Positions 16,849 to 25,790 of a DNA stretch of 64,000 bases are shown here, one piece after another (the first letter of the stretch is position 1; every line of letters begins with the position of its first letter). The translations under genes were made by a program, and so were the position numbers. Location: the NCBI RefSeq assembly GCF_009725985.1, contig NZ_RCNR01000003.1:1-64000 (forward strand). Reading direction: 5' to 3'. Origin of the DNA: Zobellia amurskyensis (GTDB taxonomy: Bacteria; Bacteroidota; Bacteroidia; Flavobacteriales; Flavobacteriaceae). Under the pieces are notes generated by a model. The model searched no databases. It was not told where the DNA came from and saw nothing but the letters and a program-made list of their open reading frames with translations.

Positions 16849-18777
16849 TTAGTATTCCCAACGTACAAATGCCTCCATTGCCGCATAATGTGCCAACCCC
16901 AGCTGATCGTACAGAGTGGCGGTTTCTCTATTTCGGTCTTCTGCCCTTTGCCAGAATTCACGGCTATCAGATCCCTGAAAAACAACCCCATCTTTTTGTG
17001 ATTGATGCTTAAAAATACCCAATCGCTTTTCGATGACCTGATCAGGGCTCATAGGCACTGCCATATCAATTTCATCAATACCCCATTCTTGCCAAGCACC
17101 TCTATACAACCACAACCAACAATCTTGCATAAAGTCTTTATGCTTTATTGATTTTAGCGCCGCAAAAACAGCATCAAGACACACCTTATGGGTGCCATGT
17201 GGATCAGCAAGGTCTCCAGCGGCATAAATTTGATGTGGTTTTATTTTTTCTATCAAATCTATGGTCAAAGCAATATCATCTTCACCTAATGGATTCTTTT
17301 CAATAGCCCCGGTCTCATAGAACGGAAGGTTCATAAAGTGAATCTGAGCATCTGGCAAGCCTACAAAATGACTCGTAGCCCGAGCCTCTCCTCTTCTAAT
17401 AATACCTTTAATTTTTCTTAGTTCAGGAATGTCTATCCCACCAACTTCCTTGTTTTTTATAAACTGCCTGCTCTTGTCATAAATTTCCTTTGCACCATCA
17501 CTAGATATATTAAAAGCCTCGTTGAAATCAGTTATAAATTTTGCAAACCGAATAGCTTCATCGTCAGCAACGGCAATATTACCGGACGTCTGATATGCGA
17601 CGTGTACCTCATGGCCCTGTTCTTGCAATCGCTTGAAAGTACCTCCCATGCTAATAATATCGTCATCCGGATGTGGGCTAAATATCAAGACGCGCTTTTT
17701 AGCTGGCTCAGAACGCTCAGGTCGTTTGCTGTCATCTGCATTGGGTTTACCTCCCGGCCACCCCGTAATTGTATTTTGAAGTTTGTTGAAAATACGAATA
17801 TTGATGTCATAAGCCGGACCTTTTTCTGCCAATAAGTCGCTCATTCCGTTCTCTATATAATCCGCATCGGTAAGCATTAGAATGGGTTTTTTCAATTCTA
17901 ACGCCAACCCCAAAACAGCTTTGCTGATTAACTTGTTGGTCCATTCTACTTCCTCTACCAACCATGGCTTTTTTAAGCGGGTAAGTTGAGATGCAGCTTC
18001 TTTATCCACCACAAAATCAACAGCGTTGTGTTCTTGCAAGAAGGAAGCCGGTACCTGATTGGTAAATTCTTCTTCTACTGCCTTTCTAACGATTGCCGAT
18101 TTAGCTTCGCCCCACGCCAATAGAATGACACGTCTGGCCTCCATAATTTTGCTGACCCCAAGAGTGATAGCGGTACGTGGCGTATTTTTCAGGCCTTTAA
18201 AATCCTTACTCGCAGCAATACGTGTACTATGGTCTAAAGCAACTAAACGTGTTTTAGAGTTCTGTAATGAACCGGACTCATTAAAACCGATGTGTCCATT
18301 ACCTCCTATACCTAAAATCTGAAGGTCAATGCCTCCCATTTCTTCTATTTTTGATTCGTAGGAATTACAATATTCCGCAATCTCTTGTTTTGAAAGAGTT
18401 CCATCGGGAATGTGGACATTTTCTGCATTAATATCTACATGGTCGAATAGTTGTTCATTCATAAAACGAACATAACTATGTATAGATTCGGCCTTCATAG
18501 GGTAGTACTCGTCAAGATTGAAGGAAATCACATTCTTGAAGCTCAAGTTCTCTTCTTTGTGCAATCGTACAAGTTCTGCATACAGGCTTTTTGGAGAAGA
18601 GCCCGTTGCCAAACCTAAAACACACATTTTCTGTTGTGCCTGTTTTTCCCTAATTAAAGAAGCGACTTCTGCAGCTACTTCCTTTGATGCATCCAACGAA
18701 TTGTTAAATACATGGGTATTAATTTTCTCGAACCGTTTTTCAAGCTCTGTTGCGTTATCAATTACACTTGTCAACAT
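16849..18777 (-). CDS. nagB: Glucosamine-6-phosphate deaminase fused to PIG-L/LmbE deacetylase
   Basis: Residues 1 to about 280 are a NagB domain with FNLDEYYPM (catalytic Asp) and GIGGNGHIGFNESGSL (His/Glu catalytic loop). A linker runs to about 360, and residues 365-642 are a PIG-L/LmbE domain with the zinc motif FSPHPDDDIISMGG and AAGDLADPHGTHKVCLDA. NagB converts GlcN-6-P to fructose-6-P and ammonia. PIG-L proteins deacetylate GlcNAc groups. The fusion (642 residues) is a known Bacteroidota form. No nagA lies in the window, so the second domain may supply the GlcNAc-6-P deacetylase step; that is inference. No signal peptide, so it is cytoplasmic. It lies between glmM and the transporter. 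Confidence 0.9.
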   Translation of the reverse strand: MLTSVIDNATELEKRFEKINTHVFNNSLDASKEVAAEVASLIREKQAQQKMCVLGLATGSSPKSLYAELVRLHKEENLSFKNVISFNLDEYYPMKAESIHSYVRFMNEQLFDHVDINAENVHIPDGTLSKQEIAEYCNSYESKIEEMGGIDLQILGIGGNGHIGFNESGSLQNSKTRLVALDHSTRIAASKDFKGLKNTPRTAITLGVSKIMEARRVILLAWGEAKSAIVRKAVEEEFTNQVPASFLQEHNAVDFVVDKEAASQLTRLKKPWLVEEVEWTNKLISKAVLGLALELKKPILMLTDADYIENGMSDLLAEKGPAYDINIRIFNKLQNTITGWPGGKPNADDSKRPERSEPAKKRVLIFSPHPDDDIISMGGTFKRLQEQGHEVHVAYQTSGNIAVADDEAIRFAKFITDFNEAFNISSDGAKEIYDKSRQFIKNKEVGGIDIPELRKIKGIIRRGEARATSHFVGLPDAQIHFMNLPFYETGAIEKNPLGEDDIALTIDLIEKIKPHQIYAAGDLADPHGTHKVCLDAVFAALKSIKHKDFMQDCWLWLYRGAWQEWGIDEIDMAVPMSPDQVIEKRLGIFKHQSQKDGVVFQGSDSREFWQRAEDRNRETATLYDQLGLAHYAAMEAFVRWEY

Positions 18778-18798
18778 TATATTATATATCCTTTTTAA

Positions 18799-20133
18799 TT
18801 AATAATTTTTTCTCGACCAACTTTTAAACTTATAACCCCAAATAGCAAAAAACAAAATGATGAAGTAACAGGGAATCAAAATTATATAGCCCGATGTTGC
18901 CGCGCTTCCAACTGCTTCCGAAGCTGATACTCCTTGATTTATCAATTCCGCCTTGTTCACATCCACAATTTTCCCATAAAGAGGCGGAATGATAGCTCCC
19001 CCGGAAATACCCATGACCAACAAAGCCGCCCCGGTTTTGGTGTGTGTGCCCAAATCACTCAAAGCAAGCGGCCAAATTGCTGGCCACACCATTGCATTTG
19101 CCATTCCAAGAGCAGCTACAAGCAATATAGAAGTTAATCCCTGGGTAGAGATGATACAAATGCTCAGGACAATACCTAAAACCCCACTGCCAACCAATGC
19201 GTCTCGTTGCTTAACATATTTTGGCACCAAGAAAATTCCCAAACCATAACACGCCACCATTGTCAACAGAGTAAACGAAGCAAAATATTTTGCCTGGCTT
19301 GCAGGAAAGCCCATAGCCAAGCCATACGCTATAATACTATCTCCGGCTATTACCTCTATGCCTATATAGACGAAAAGAGTAATGACTCCCAAGAATAAAT
19401 GAGGATATTGAAATATTGAACTTTTTGTTACTGTTGTTGTTTCTTCTGGGGTGCTTTCAACCTGAAGCTCAGGAAGAGGTGCTTTCCGTATTAAAAATGC
19501 ACCTATAAACAGGCATATTGCCATAATAATATAGGGCAAAACCACACTATCTGCCATTTGATCCAACAGCAGGTTTTTTTCTTCGTCACTAACAACACTT
19601 AATCTTTGCTCTGTCGCTTCGATACCCGACAGTAAGAGTGCTCCGAAAATCAGCGACCCAAGAGCACCAGCAACTTTATTGGAAATACCCATTATAGCGA
19701 TGCGTTTAGCAGCACTTTCAATCGGCCCTAATATGGTTATATACGGATTTACCGCCGTTTGCAGCAATGTCATTCCTGCGCCTTGTATGAAGATTCCTAT
19801 CAAGAAATAGCTATAGGTACGTACCCCTGCTGCAGGTATAAAAACCAGAGCTCCCAAGCCCATGATCAAAAGGCCAAGCGACATACCTTTACAGTACCCT
19901 ATTCTCTTAAGTATATATGAGGAGGGAAGTGCCATGAGCACAAAAGATATGTACGAAGCAGATGCCACAAGATAGGATTGTTGATCACTTAACTCGTTAA
20001 TAGCCTTCATGAAAGGAATAAGCGCTCCGTTCACCCATGTAACAAAACCCAAAATAAAGAACATACCGGCAATAATAGCGATGGAGATTTTTTTAGAATC
20101 TGTTTTTTTTGTGGGCGAGGAGGTTATATTCAT
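18799..20133 (-). CDS. FucP/NagP-family sugar:proton symporter
   Basis: This 444-residue major-facilitator protein has 12 predicted membrane helices and the FucP-subfamily opening MFFILGFVTWVNGALIPFMK followed by DQQSYLVASASYISFVLMALPSSYIL. The loop IGYCKGMSLGLLIMGLGALVF is also typical, as are MANAMVWPAIWPLAL and MGISGGAIIPPLYG. Bacteroidota homologues move hexoses or N-acetylglucosamine (NagP, GluP). Placed between the epimerase and nagB, it most likely carries free GlcNAc or GalNAc across the inner membrane. Substrate choice is inferred only from neighbours. Confidence 0.88.
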   Translation of the reverse strand: MNITSSPTKKTDSKKISIAIIAGMFFILGFVTWVNGALIPFMKAINELSDQQSYLVASASYISFVLMALPSSYILKRIGYCKGMSLGLLIMGLGALVFIPAAGVRTYSYFLIGIFIQGAGMTLLQTAVNPYITILGPIESAAKRIAIMGISNKVAGALGSLIFGALLLSGIEATEQRLSVVSDEEKNLLLDQMADSVVLPYIIMAICLFIGAFLIRKAPLPELQVESTPEETTTVTKSSIFQYPHLFLGVITLFVYIGIEVIAGDSIIAYGLAMGFPASQAKYFASFTLLTMVACYGLGIFLVPKYVKQRDALVGSGVLGIVLSICIISTQGLTSILLVAALGMANAMVWPAIWPLALSDLGTHTKTGAALLVMGISGGAIIPPLYGKIVDVNKAELINQGVSASEAVGSAATSGYIILIPCYFIILFFAIWGYKFKSWSRKNY

Positions 20134-20138
20134 AGTTA

Positions 20139-21071
20139 TTATGCGTTTGTTTTCTGTACCATTTGTCCTTCATAAAAAGCAATCGTTTCTTTTAGGCCTT
20201 GTTCAATTGTAAACTTTGGCGTAAAACCTAATTGGTTGATTTTATGAGTTTTGGCCACAGAATGCTTGATATCTCCAGGCCTTTGATCTAAAAACTCAAT
20301 AGCAGATTTAGAATTGGTGATTTCAATAATATGTTGGGCGAGCTCTATGACCGAAGTGCCTTTTCCTAAGGCTACATTGTATACCCCTTCGCCTTGACCA
20401 GCTGCCAATAGGTTTGCTGACACGACATCTTTCACATAAACAAAGTCTCTAGTTTGCTTTCCATCTCCGTAAATAATCAAAGGCTTATTTTGTAATGCAT
20501 TCATAATAAAAATAGGCACCACGGCAGCGTAGGTAGACTTTGGGTTTTGACGCGGACCGAACACATTAAAATAGCGCAATGACGTGGTGGGTACCTCAAA
20601 CTCGTTTCGATACATATCAAGATAATACTCCCCGTCTAACTTTGTAATTGCATACGGAGTCAAAGGCTCTGGCACCATTGTCTCTACTTTGGGAGACAGA
20701 GGATTGTTTCCATAATTAGCTGCCGATGATGACAGTACCACTTTACAATTACCCGTTTTCTTGGCAGCCTCCAATATGTTTATGGTACCTACTGTATTTA
20801 TTGAGTTGCACTCATTTATTTTCTCTATTGACTCAGGCACACTCACTAATGCTGCCAAGTGAAAAACAGCAGAAGCCCCGTCAATTAGTTCGGTTATCTT
20901 TTGTTCATCGCGAATATCAGTATTGCTATACTGAACGTTCATTTGCGCGATATTTTTTTTAAATCCTGTGCGTAGATTGTCTACCACGACCACTTTGTGA
21001 CCCTCAGCCGTTAAATGCTCAACAATATGGCTTCCTATAAATCCCGCGCCTCCAGTTACTACATATTTCAT
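20139..21071 (-). CDS. NAD-dependent sugar-nucleotide epimerase (GalE/WbpP type)
   Basis: The 310-residue protein is an extended SDR: TGGAGFIGSHIVEHL at residues 6-20 binds NAD, with the catalytic triad in LSSSAANYG and YAITKLDGEYYLDMY (YxxxK). The NNP(L) and RYFNVFGPRQ motifs and DFVYVKDVV are those of UDP-hexose and UDP-HexNAc 4-epimerases. In this operon, converting UDP-GalNAc to UDP-GlcNAc would link GalNAc catabolism to the GlcNAc branch, as LnpD does in the bifidobacterial galacto-N-biose pathway. It is separated by 5 bases from the kinase and the transporter gene on either side. Confidence 0.88.
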   Translation of the reverse strand: MKYVVTGGAGFIGSHIVEHLTAEGHKVVVVDNLRTGFKKNIAQMNVQYSNTDIRDEQKITELIDGASAVFHLAALVSVPESIEKINECNSINTVGTINILEAAKKTGNCKVVLSSSAANYGNNPLSPKVETMVPEPLTPYAITKLDGEYYLDMYRNEFEVPTTSLRYFNVFGPRQNPKSTYAAVVPIFIMNALQNKPLIIYGDGKQTRDFVYVKDVVSANLLAAGQGEGVYNVALGKGTSVIELAQHIIEITNSKSAIEFLDQRPGDIKHSVAKTHKINQLGFTPKFTIEQGLKETIAFYEGQMVQKTNA

Positions 21072-21076
21072 GGTTC

Positions 21077-22183
21077 TTACAATTTTATGATATCGCTGCT
21101 TATTTCAAGAATTTGGTCATATTGCTCTTCAAAGCTATCAATGAGTTTTAGCTGATTTTTAGAACGATTCAGGTTATGATCGATGTAGTTTGTTTTGTAG
21201 TACACGTTGCCGTTCAGGTAATCCGTTAGAAAACGAAGCGCCATAATATAAATAATCGTTTTAGCCCCAAGCGGTAGATGTTCTTTCTCAAGTGGACTAA
21301 GAGAGAATCGAAGTTCTTCAAGAAAACCTTTGAAATACGCCTTATAATAGGGTACATTAAAACTTACCAAGCTTAAATCTTTCTCATCTTCCTCAGCGGT
21401 ATTGCAAATTGTTCGAATGGCATCGCCAAAATCGTTGTGAACAATACCAGGCATTACAGTATCGGTATCGATAACGCATAGTCCTTTATTTTTTATATCA
21501 AAAAGTGCATTGGAAATTTTTGTGTCGTTATGGGTAACACGCACTGGTATTTTTCCTTTATCCTTTAGGTTTTGTAAAGTCAACATCTCCTCCTTCAATT
21601 CGTAGATGCGTTCAATGCATGTTCTAGCTTTCTTCAAGCGCTCTTGAGAAGCTTTTTCCTTAGCGTTTTCAAATTGCACCAATCTACAGTTCATATCATG
21701 AAAATCAGGTATAACCTCAACTAGCTCCGACGCATCAAAATCGCTGGTCTGATTGATAAAATCCCCGAACAGTTTACCGCCTTCATATGCAACTTCTTTT
21801 TCTGTTACCGTATCGAATGAATTACTTTCGGGTATGTAGTAAGAGAGATTCCAATACTGACCATTAACATCCCTTAGATGGTAGCTCCCATTCACAGAAG
21901 GAACAAAAGACAATACCCTTCTATACTTTTCAGAATCGGTCATCTCCGGTAATTTACTCAATAGGTGTTTACTGATTTTGACTTTGTTTTCTACCAAGGC
22001 CGGGATATTTTTGAACACCTCTCCGTTGATACGCTGTAAAACAAAATCTCGCTTCTGTTCTGTTTCAATTAAATACGTATCATTGATATGTCCGCTTGAA
22101 AATTCTTGAATGCATCTCAGGGTAGCCTGATGATTAAATGCCCCAAAAACAGCTACTATGTTTTCTTCATTTCTCATTCCCAT
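21077..22183 (-). CDS. N-acetylhexosamine 1-kinase-like phosphotransferase (APH fold)
   Basis: The 368-residue protein has the aminoglycoside-phosphotransferase/choline-kinase fold: ATP-binding lobe with VLQRINGEVFKN, the Brenner-type catalytic loop RVTHNDTKISNALFD (about residue 218) and the metal loop VIDTDTVMPGIVHNDFGDAIR. This catalytic sequence and the length fit NahK (LnpB), which phosphorylates GlcNAc and GalNAc at C1. Its start overlaps the stop of the nucleotidyltransferase by 10 bases, so the kinase and the uridylyl-type enzyme are made together, as expected for consecutive steps. An alternative is another sugar or amino-sugar 1-kinase. Confidence 0.78.
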   Translation of the reverse strand: MGMRNEENIVAVFGAFNHQATLRCIQEFSSGHINDTYLIETEQKRDFVLQRINGEVFKNIPALVENKVKISKHLLSKLPEMTDSEKYRRVLSFVPSVNGSYHLRDVNGQYWNLSYYIPESNSFDTVTEKEVAYEGGKLFGDFINQTSDFDASELVEVIPDFHDMNCRLVQFENAKEKASQERLKKARTCIERIYELKEEMLTLQNLKDKGKIPVRVTHNDTKISNALFDIKNKGLCVIDTDTVMPGIVHNDFGDAIRTICNTAEEDEKDLSLVSFNVPYYKAYFKGFLEELRFSLSPLEKEHLPLGAKTIIYIMALRFLTDYLNGNVYYKTNYIDHNLNRSKNQLKLIDSFEEQYDQILEISSDIIKL

Positions 22184-23100
22184 AGTTTTTTGGGGTATAC
22201 TCCGTTTTCATTGAGTTTCATAATCTCATTTTGAACGATAGCCTTATCTTCCTTGTACGTTACCCCAAACCATTTTTCATTAGTAGTAAGCACGTTTACC
22301 TCGACCTTGTCAGATTTCAACATTTCATTCACTACCGTGGGAATATAGAACTCAGCCTTACTATTTTCTTTGTTATCTTCAAGAAACTCAACAAACAATT
22401 TCCACCCAAACTCAAAGCATTTTGGCGTGAAACCCCAAAAGTTCATAGATACGTAGGTATTCGGGTCTATCGGTTGCAATTCACCAGATTCATTTTCAAC
22501 AACAATACCCTTTTCCTTTTTTTCTATATGAGTACGTTCTGTAACATCTTGAAGAAAATTTTCGGAAGAAACCTTGCACTCTCCCCTAGAAACATACCCG
22601 TAATCAGAAACCGTATTCTTTAACTTGTAGGCCACCATATGAAAATTATAAGATTGGGCGTCCGTCTCTTTCAATGCTTTTGCCATAGCATCAAATGCTT
22701 CCCGCCCATAGAAGTCATCCGCATTGATAATGGCGAAGTTCTCTCTGACTACATCTTTGGTCAGTAATAGGGCGTGACCCGTACCCCATGGCTTAGTTCG
22801 TTTTTCATTCACATAAGGTCCTGGCACTTCATCTAATTCTTGAAACACATAGTCAAGCTTTATCTTTCCTTCTAATTTGGGACGAAAAGTATCTTCAAAC
22901 TCTTCGACCAAGTTTTTTCTTATCACAAATACTATTTTCTTAAACCCGGCTTGAATGGCATCATATATAGAGAAATCTATAATGGTATCTCCTTCAGGTG
23001 AAAAAGTATCTAATTGTTTTAGGCCACCATAACGACTTCCGATTCCAGCTGCAAGAATTACAAGAGATGGCCCGTCGATACTTTTTTTGATATTTGACAT
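22174..23100 (-). CDS. Sugar-1-phosphate nucleotidyltransferase
   Basis: The 308-residue protein begins with the NTP-transferase signature VILAAGIGSRYGGLKQLDTF (residues about 14-33) and contains KPWGTGHALLLTKD and INADDFYGREAF (metal-binding Asp), as in the GT-A-fold pyrophosphorylases. No acyltransferase left-handed helix follows, so it is a single-domain enzyme. As first gene of the operon, overlapping the kinase, it most likely turns HexNAc-1-P plus UTP into UDP-HexNAc for the epimerase. The nucleotide and sugar specificity cannot be read from the motifs. Its promoter must lie in the 280-bp divergent gap holding two LacI-type operators. Confidence 0.85.
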   Translation of the reverse strand: MSNIKKSIDGPSLVILAAGIGSRYGGLKQLDTFSPEGDTIIDFSIYDAIQAGFKKIVFVIRKNLVEEFEDTFRPKLEGKIKLDYVFQELDEVPGPYVNEKRTKPWGTGHALLLTKDVVRENFAIINADDFYGREAFDAMAKALKETDAQSYNFHMVAYKLKNTVSDYGYVSRGECKVSSENFLQDVTERTHIEKKEKGIVVENESGELQPIDPNTYVSMNFWGFTPKCFEFGWKLFVEFLEDNKENSKAEFYIPTVVNEMLKSDKVEVNVLTTNEKWFGVTYKEDKAIVQNEIMKLNENGVYPKKLWE

Positions 23101-23306
23101 AACTATTATTTAAACAAATTGATATCTATACTTAAAAGCCACTTTTTGGTTGGCTAACAAATTGGCTGAACAATTATTGACTAAATATATATCATTGATT
23201 TTCAATTATTTATATTTTATTTTTAAGAAAATAATGAGATGTTCAGCTCTAAATTCTGGACCAATTTATCTAAAAAAAAAATGTAAACGAAGGAAATTGA
23301 GTTAAA

Positions 23307-23345
23307 ATGTGCTCGTACACGCAAAATATGCGTTATCGAGCACAC
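23307..23345. promoter_or_regulatory. Paired LacI-type operators in the divergent promoter region
   Basis: Two 16-bp sites face each other: ATGTGCTCGTACACGC at 23307-23322 and GCGTTATCGAGCACAC at 23330-23345, which reads GTGTGCTCGATAACGC on the other strand. Both fit the core GTGCTCG-N3-ACGC also seen at 10737-10752 before susC. Their centres are 23 bp apart, about two helical turns, suitable for cooperative binding. The closest gene is the LacI-family regulator at 23381. Confidence 0.78.
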
Positions 23346-23367
23346 CTATTTTAGATAAATAGATTGC

Positions 23368-23375
23368 TATATTTG
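23368..23375 (+). promoter_or_regulatory. Bacteroidota -7 box before the LacI gene
   Basis: TATATTTG matches the TAnnTTTG -7 consensus. Its end is only five bases before the ATG at 23381, so transcription would start at or next to the start codon and the mRNA may be leaderless. No clear -33 TTG was found at the usual spacing. Confidence 0.5.
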
Positions 23376-23380
23376 TTAAA

Positions 23381-24430
23381 ATGAAGAAAAATTACACCAT
23401 TAAGGATATTGCTCGAATCGTAGGTGTCTCGAAGGGAACTGTTGACCGTGTTATTCATCAGCGGGGAAGAGTATCGCAAGAAACAGCCGAAAAGGTCAAA
23501 GCCGTAATGGCACAATTTGAATATAGGCCAAACCCTATTGCCAAAAGATTAAAGAAAAATACGATATACAATATATCTATACTTCTCCCACAAAAGAATT
23601 CTGATCCGTATTGGCTTCCGTGCTTTGCAGCAATCGAACAAGTAGAAAGGGAATATGGTCATTTTGGTATAAAGCTAAATAGATATTATTTTGATCCAGA
23701 AGTGACAGCTTCATTTCTATCTGTTGGATTAGAAGCTATCGCATCTAAACCTGTGGCTTTTTTAATGGTGCCACTTTTTTTTAGAGAAGCAGAAATTATC
23801 GCGGAGAAATGCAAAGAAACCAATATTAAAGTCGCTACATTTAATAATTATGTCAACCAAAGCAAAGTAGACTTCTTTATTGGGCAAGATTTATACCAAA
23901 GTGGCAGAGTGGCTGCTAGTCTTTTTTATATACTAATAAAAGAAAAGGCCAACTTGGCTATTCTTCATATAGATGAATCATTTCAAAATGCATCGCATAT
24001 GCAAGAAAAAGAGCGAGGATTTATTGACTACTTTGAAATAAATAAAAGTAAGGAGGTTAAAATTCATATTCATCATCTTAAAAAAGAAGATGGGTTTTCA
24101 ATTGAAGAAACCATTACAAACTTTAAAAGGAAAAATGCATATTTAGACGGAATCTTCGTAACCACCTCCAAGGCTTACTTGTTGGCAAACGGGGGGAGGG
24201 TAAGTTCAACAAAACCAATACTTGTAGGTTATGATCTTGTTGAGAAGAACATTGCTCACTTAAAGGAGGGGAATATTTCCTTTTTAATACATCAAGACCC
24301 CAAGAAGCAAGTGTATCTGAGCTTAACATCTTTAGTGGAGTATTTTCTTTTTGATAACCCTTTCAGAAAACAACTCTTGTTACCTATAGATATTATAAAT
24401 GCCGAAAACTACTCATATTATCTAGCTTAA
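23381..24430 (+). CDS. LacI-family transcriptional regulator of the amino-sugar locus
   Basis: The 349-residue protein has the LacI helix-turn-helix (YTIKDIARIVGVSKGTVDRVIHQRG, residues 4-28), the hinge VKAVMAQFEYRPNPIAKRLKK, and a periplasmic-binding-protein-like effector domain (from about residue 65) ending in a LacI-like dimer region. It is divergent from the nine-gene operon. Three matching palindromic sites, two beside it and one before susC, are likely its targets. The effector is probably a HexNAc or a phosphorylated derivative, which is inference from the genes controlled. Length is standard. Confidence 0.9.
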   Translation: MKKNYTIKDIARIVGVSKGTVDRVIHQRGRVSQETAEKVKAVMAQFEYRPNPIAKRLKKNTIYNISILLPQKNSDPYWLPCFAAIEQVEREYGHFGIKLNRYYFDPEVTASFLSVGLEAIASKPVAFLMVPLFFREAEIIAEKCKETNIKVATFNNYVNQSKVDFFIGQDLYQSGRVAASLFYILIKEKANLAILHIDESFQNASHMQEKERGFIDYFEINKSKEVKIHIHHLKKEDGFSIEETITNFKRKNAYLDGIFVTTSKAYLLANGGRVSSTKPILVGYDLVEKNIAHLKEGNISFLIHQDPKKQVYLSLTSLVEYFLFDNPFRKQLLLPIDIINAENYSYYLA

Positions 24431-25012
24431 GAAATTTGAGAGTTCATCCGATAATCAAAACATGTTTTGGAAAGAATCAGTTTTATCTTTAAATTTAATT
24501 TACAAGCTCAAATATGCTGATTTTTCATTGTTATATCGATTCATATTGTTTGATATAAGTTAAACATTTATTCGCCCGGTTTTCTCTAATTTAAAACTGT
24601 CCGGTTTAACGGGAGGAAATCGTTACCAATAGTAATTTCAAACAATTACATACTGATTGCGGGCAACTTGTTGCCAGACGATGAGAGTGGCCTATATAAG
24701 ACCACTTAGACTCCCTCTGGAACCGAAGTGGATTTTACTGATGAGACTCATTGGGGAAGCAAATGGAAAATATCTTAAATATAACATACCAAACGATTTG
24801 TACTAATTCAATAAATATGGTTTATGAAGGTGTCTATCTTACCACGTATATTCCATTCTATTTTATGGAAATTGAAGATGAGCTATAAAGTAATTTAATT
24901 ATTGCTTAAACCGAGAATTCCATAGCTAAATATTAATAATGGACGAACTGTGAGGTGAATAGGATTAAATACTTATTTTTATAGACCGGTCCGTAGGAAA
25001 AACCCATTTGAT
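24431..25012. other. Intergenic region with second IS-end-like motif
   Basis: No gene is supported in these 582 bases. The motif at 24587-24620 (TTTCTCT, then AAACTGTCCGGTTT, then a GGGAGG run) closely resembles the one at 3616-3645, in the same orientation. The two therefore flank the whole amino-sugar locus. A short frame at 24763-24888 could encode about 41 residues but shows nothing recognisable. Confidence 0.45.
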
Positions 25013-25423
25013 ATGAAGTTAAATCCTATTTATCTTATTGTTGACGATGACGAGGACGACATTGATTTTTTTCATGAGGCAATGCGAGAAGTTAATGCGA
25101 GCGCACTTTGTCATTTTGCTTATGATGGTGAAGAAGCTTTAAGTCTTTTACGTTATAAATTAAAAATGTTACCTGATTTGATATTTTTGGATCTTAATAT
25201 GCCGCGGATGGATGGAATTACTTGCCTTCGTGAATTAAAAAGGGATGAAAAGTTAAGGCATATACCTGTTATTATAAATACGACTTCCGCATATCAAAAA
25301 GAAAAGGAGGATTGTTTAATTCTTGGAGCAGCTTATTTTCTGACTAAGGCTACATCATTCCGGAATATGTGTGAAAATATTATTAAGGTGATTAATATAT
25401 TTAGTCATTCCGAAAGTTCTTAA
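25013..25423 (+). CDS. Stand-alone response-regulator receiver domain
   Basis: The 136-residue protein is a single CheY-like receiver: acidic pocket VDDDEDDIDFF (residues 10-20), phospho-acceptor Asp in FLDLNMPRMDG (about residue 59), the conserved Thr in NTTSA, and Lys in FLTKATS. No output domain follows. In Bacteroidota such short receivers usually act in multi-step phosphorelays or with orphan hybrid kinases. The nearest kinase is the PAS protein at 35.9 kb, but a link is not shown. A terminator follows at 25425. Confidence 0.9.
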   Translation: MKLNPIYLIVDDDEDDIDFFHEAMREVNASALCHFAYDGEEALSLLRYKLKMLPDLIFLDLNMPRMDGITCLRELKRDEKLRHIPVIINTTSAYQKEKEDCLILGAAYFLTKATSFRNMCENIIKVINIFSHSESS

Positions 25424-25424
25424 A

Positions 25425-25450
25425 ATTGAATGGCATCATTCAATGTTTTT
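25425..25450 (+). terminator. Terminator after the receiver gene
   Basis: ATTGAATG (25425-25432) and CATTCAAT (25437-25444) form a perfect 8-bp stem with a GCAT loop, followed by GTTTTT. It begins one base after the stop codon of the receiver gene. Confidence 0.75.
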
Positions 25451-25790
25451 AGGTCTTCACTATTAAAATAAAAGGTTTCAGGTGATTCCAGGTATTACTG
25501 ATTTTATTATGGTCGTTGACCATTTCGCAGTACGTTAGATATGTTATATAAAATTCAAGTTCAGTTACAGGTGTCTTTGCTAAGGATTTTTATAACTGGT
25601 CGAAAACCTGGAATTCGTGTATTATCGGCACGCTTTATGTAGAGGATTTTTCAGCAAATTTCACTTGTCAGTCTGGAGATAGTAAAGCAAAATATATAGT
25701 CAATCGGAGTTCGAGTGAAAGTAATAATGCATTTTCCTATATATTATTGATAGCGTACTGATAAATTGTTTAATTTTTCGGTGGAAGGTC
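25451..25790. other. Intergenic region, possible gene remnant
   Basis: No gene is supported. One plus-strand frame stays open for about 70 codons (roughly 25546-25761, containing FAKDFYNWSKTWN) but has no start codon after its upstream stop. It may be a decayed gene; I do not recognise it. Confidence 0.3.
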
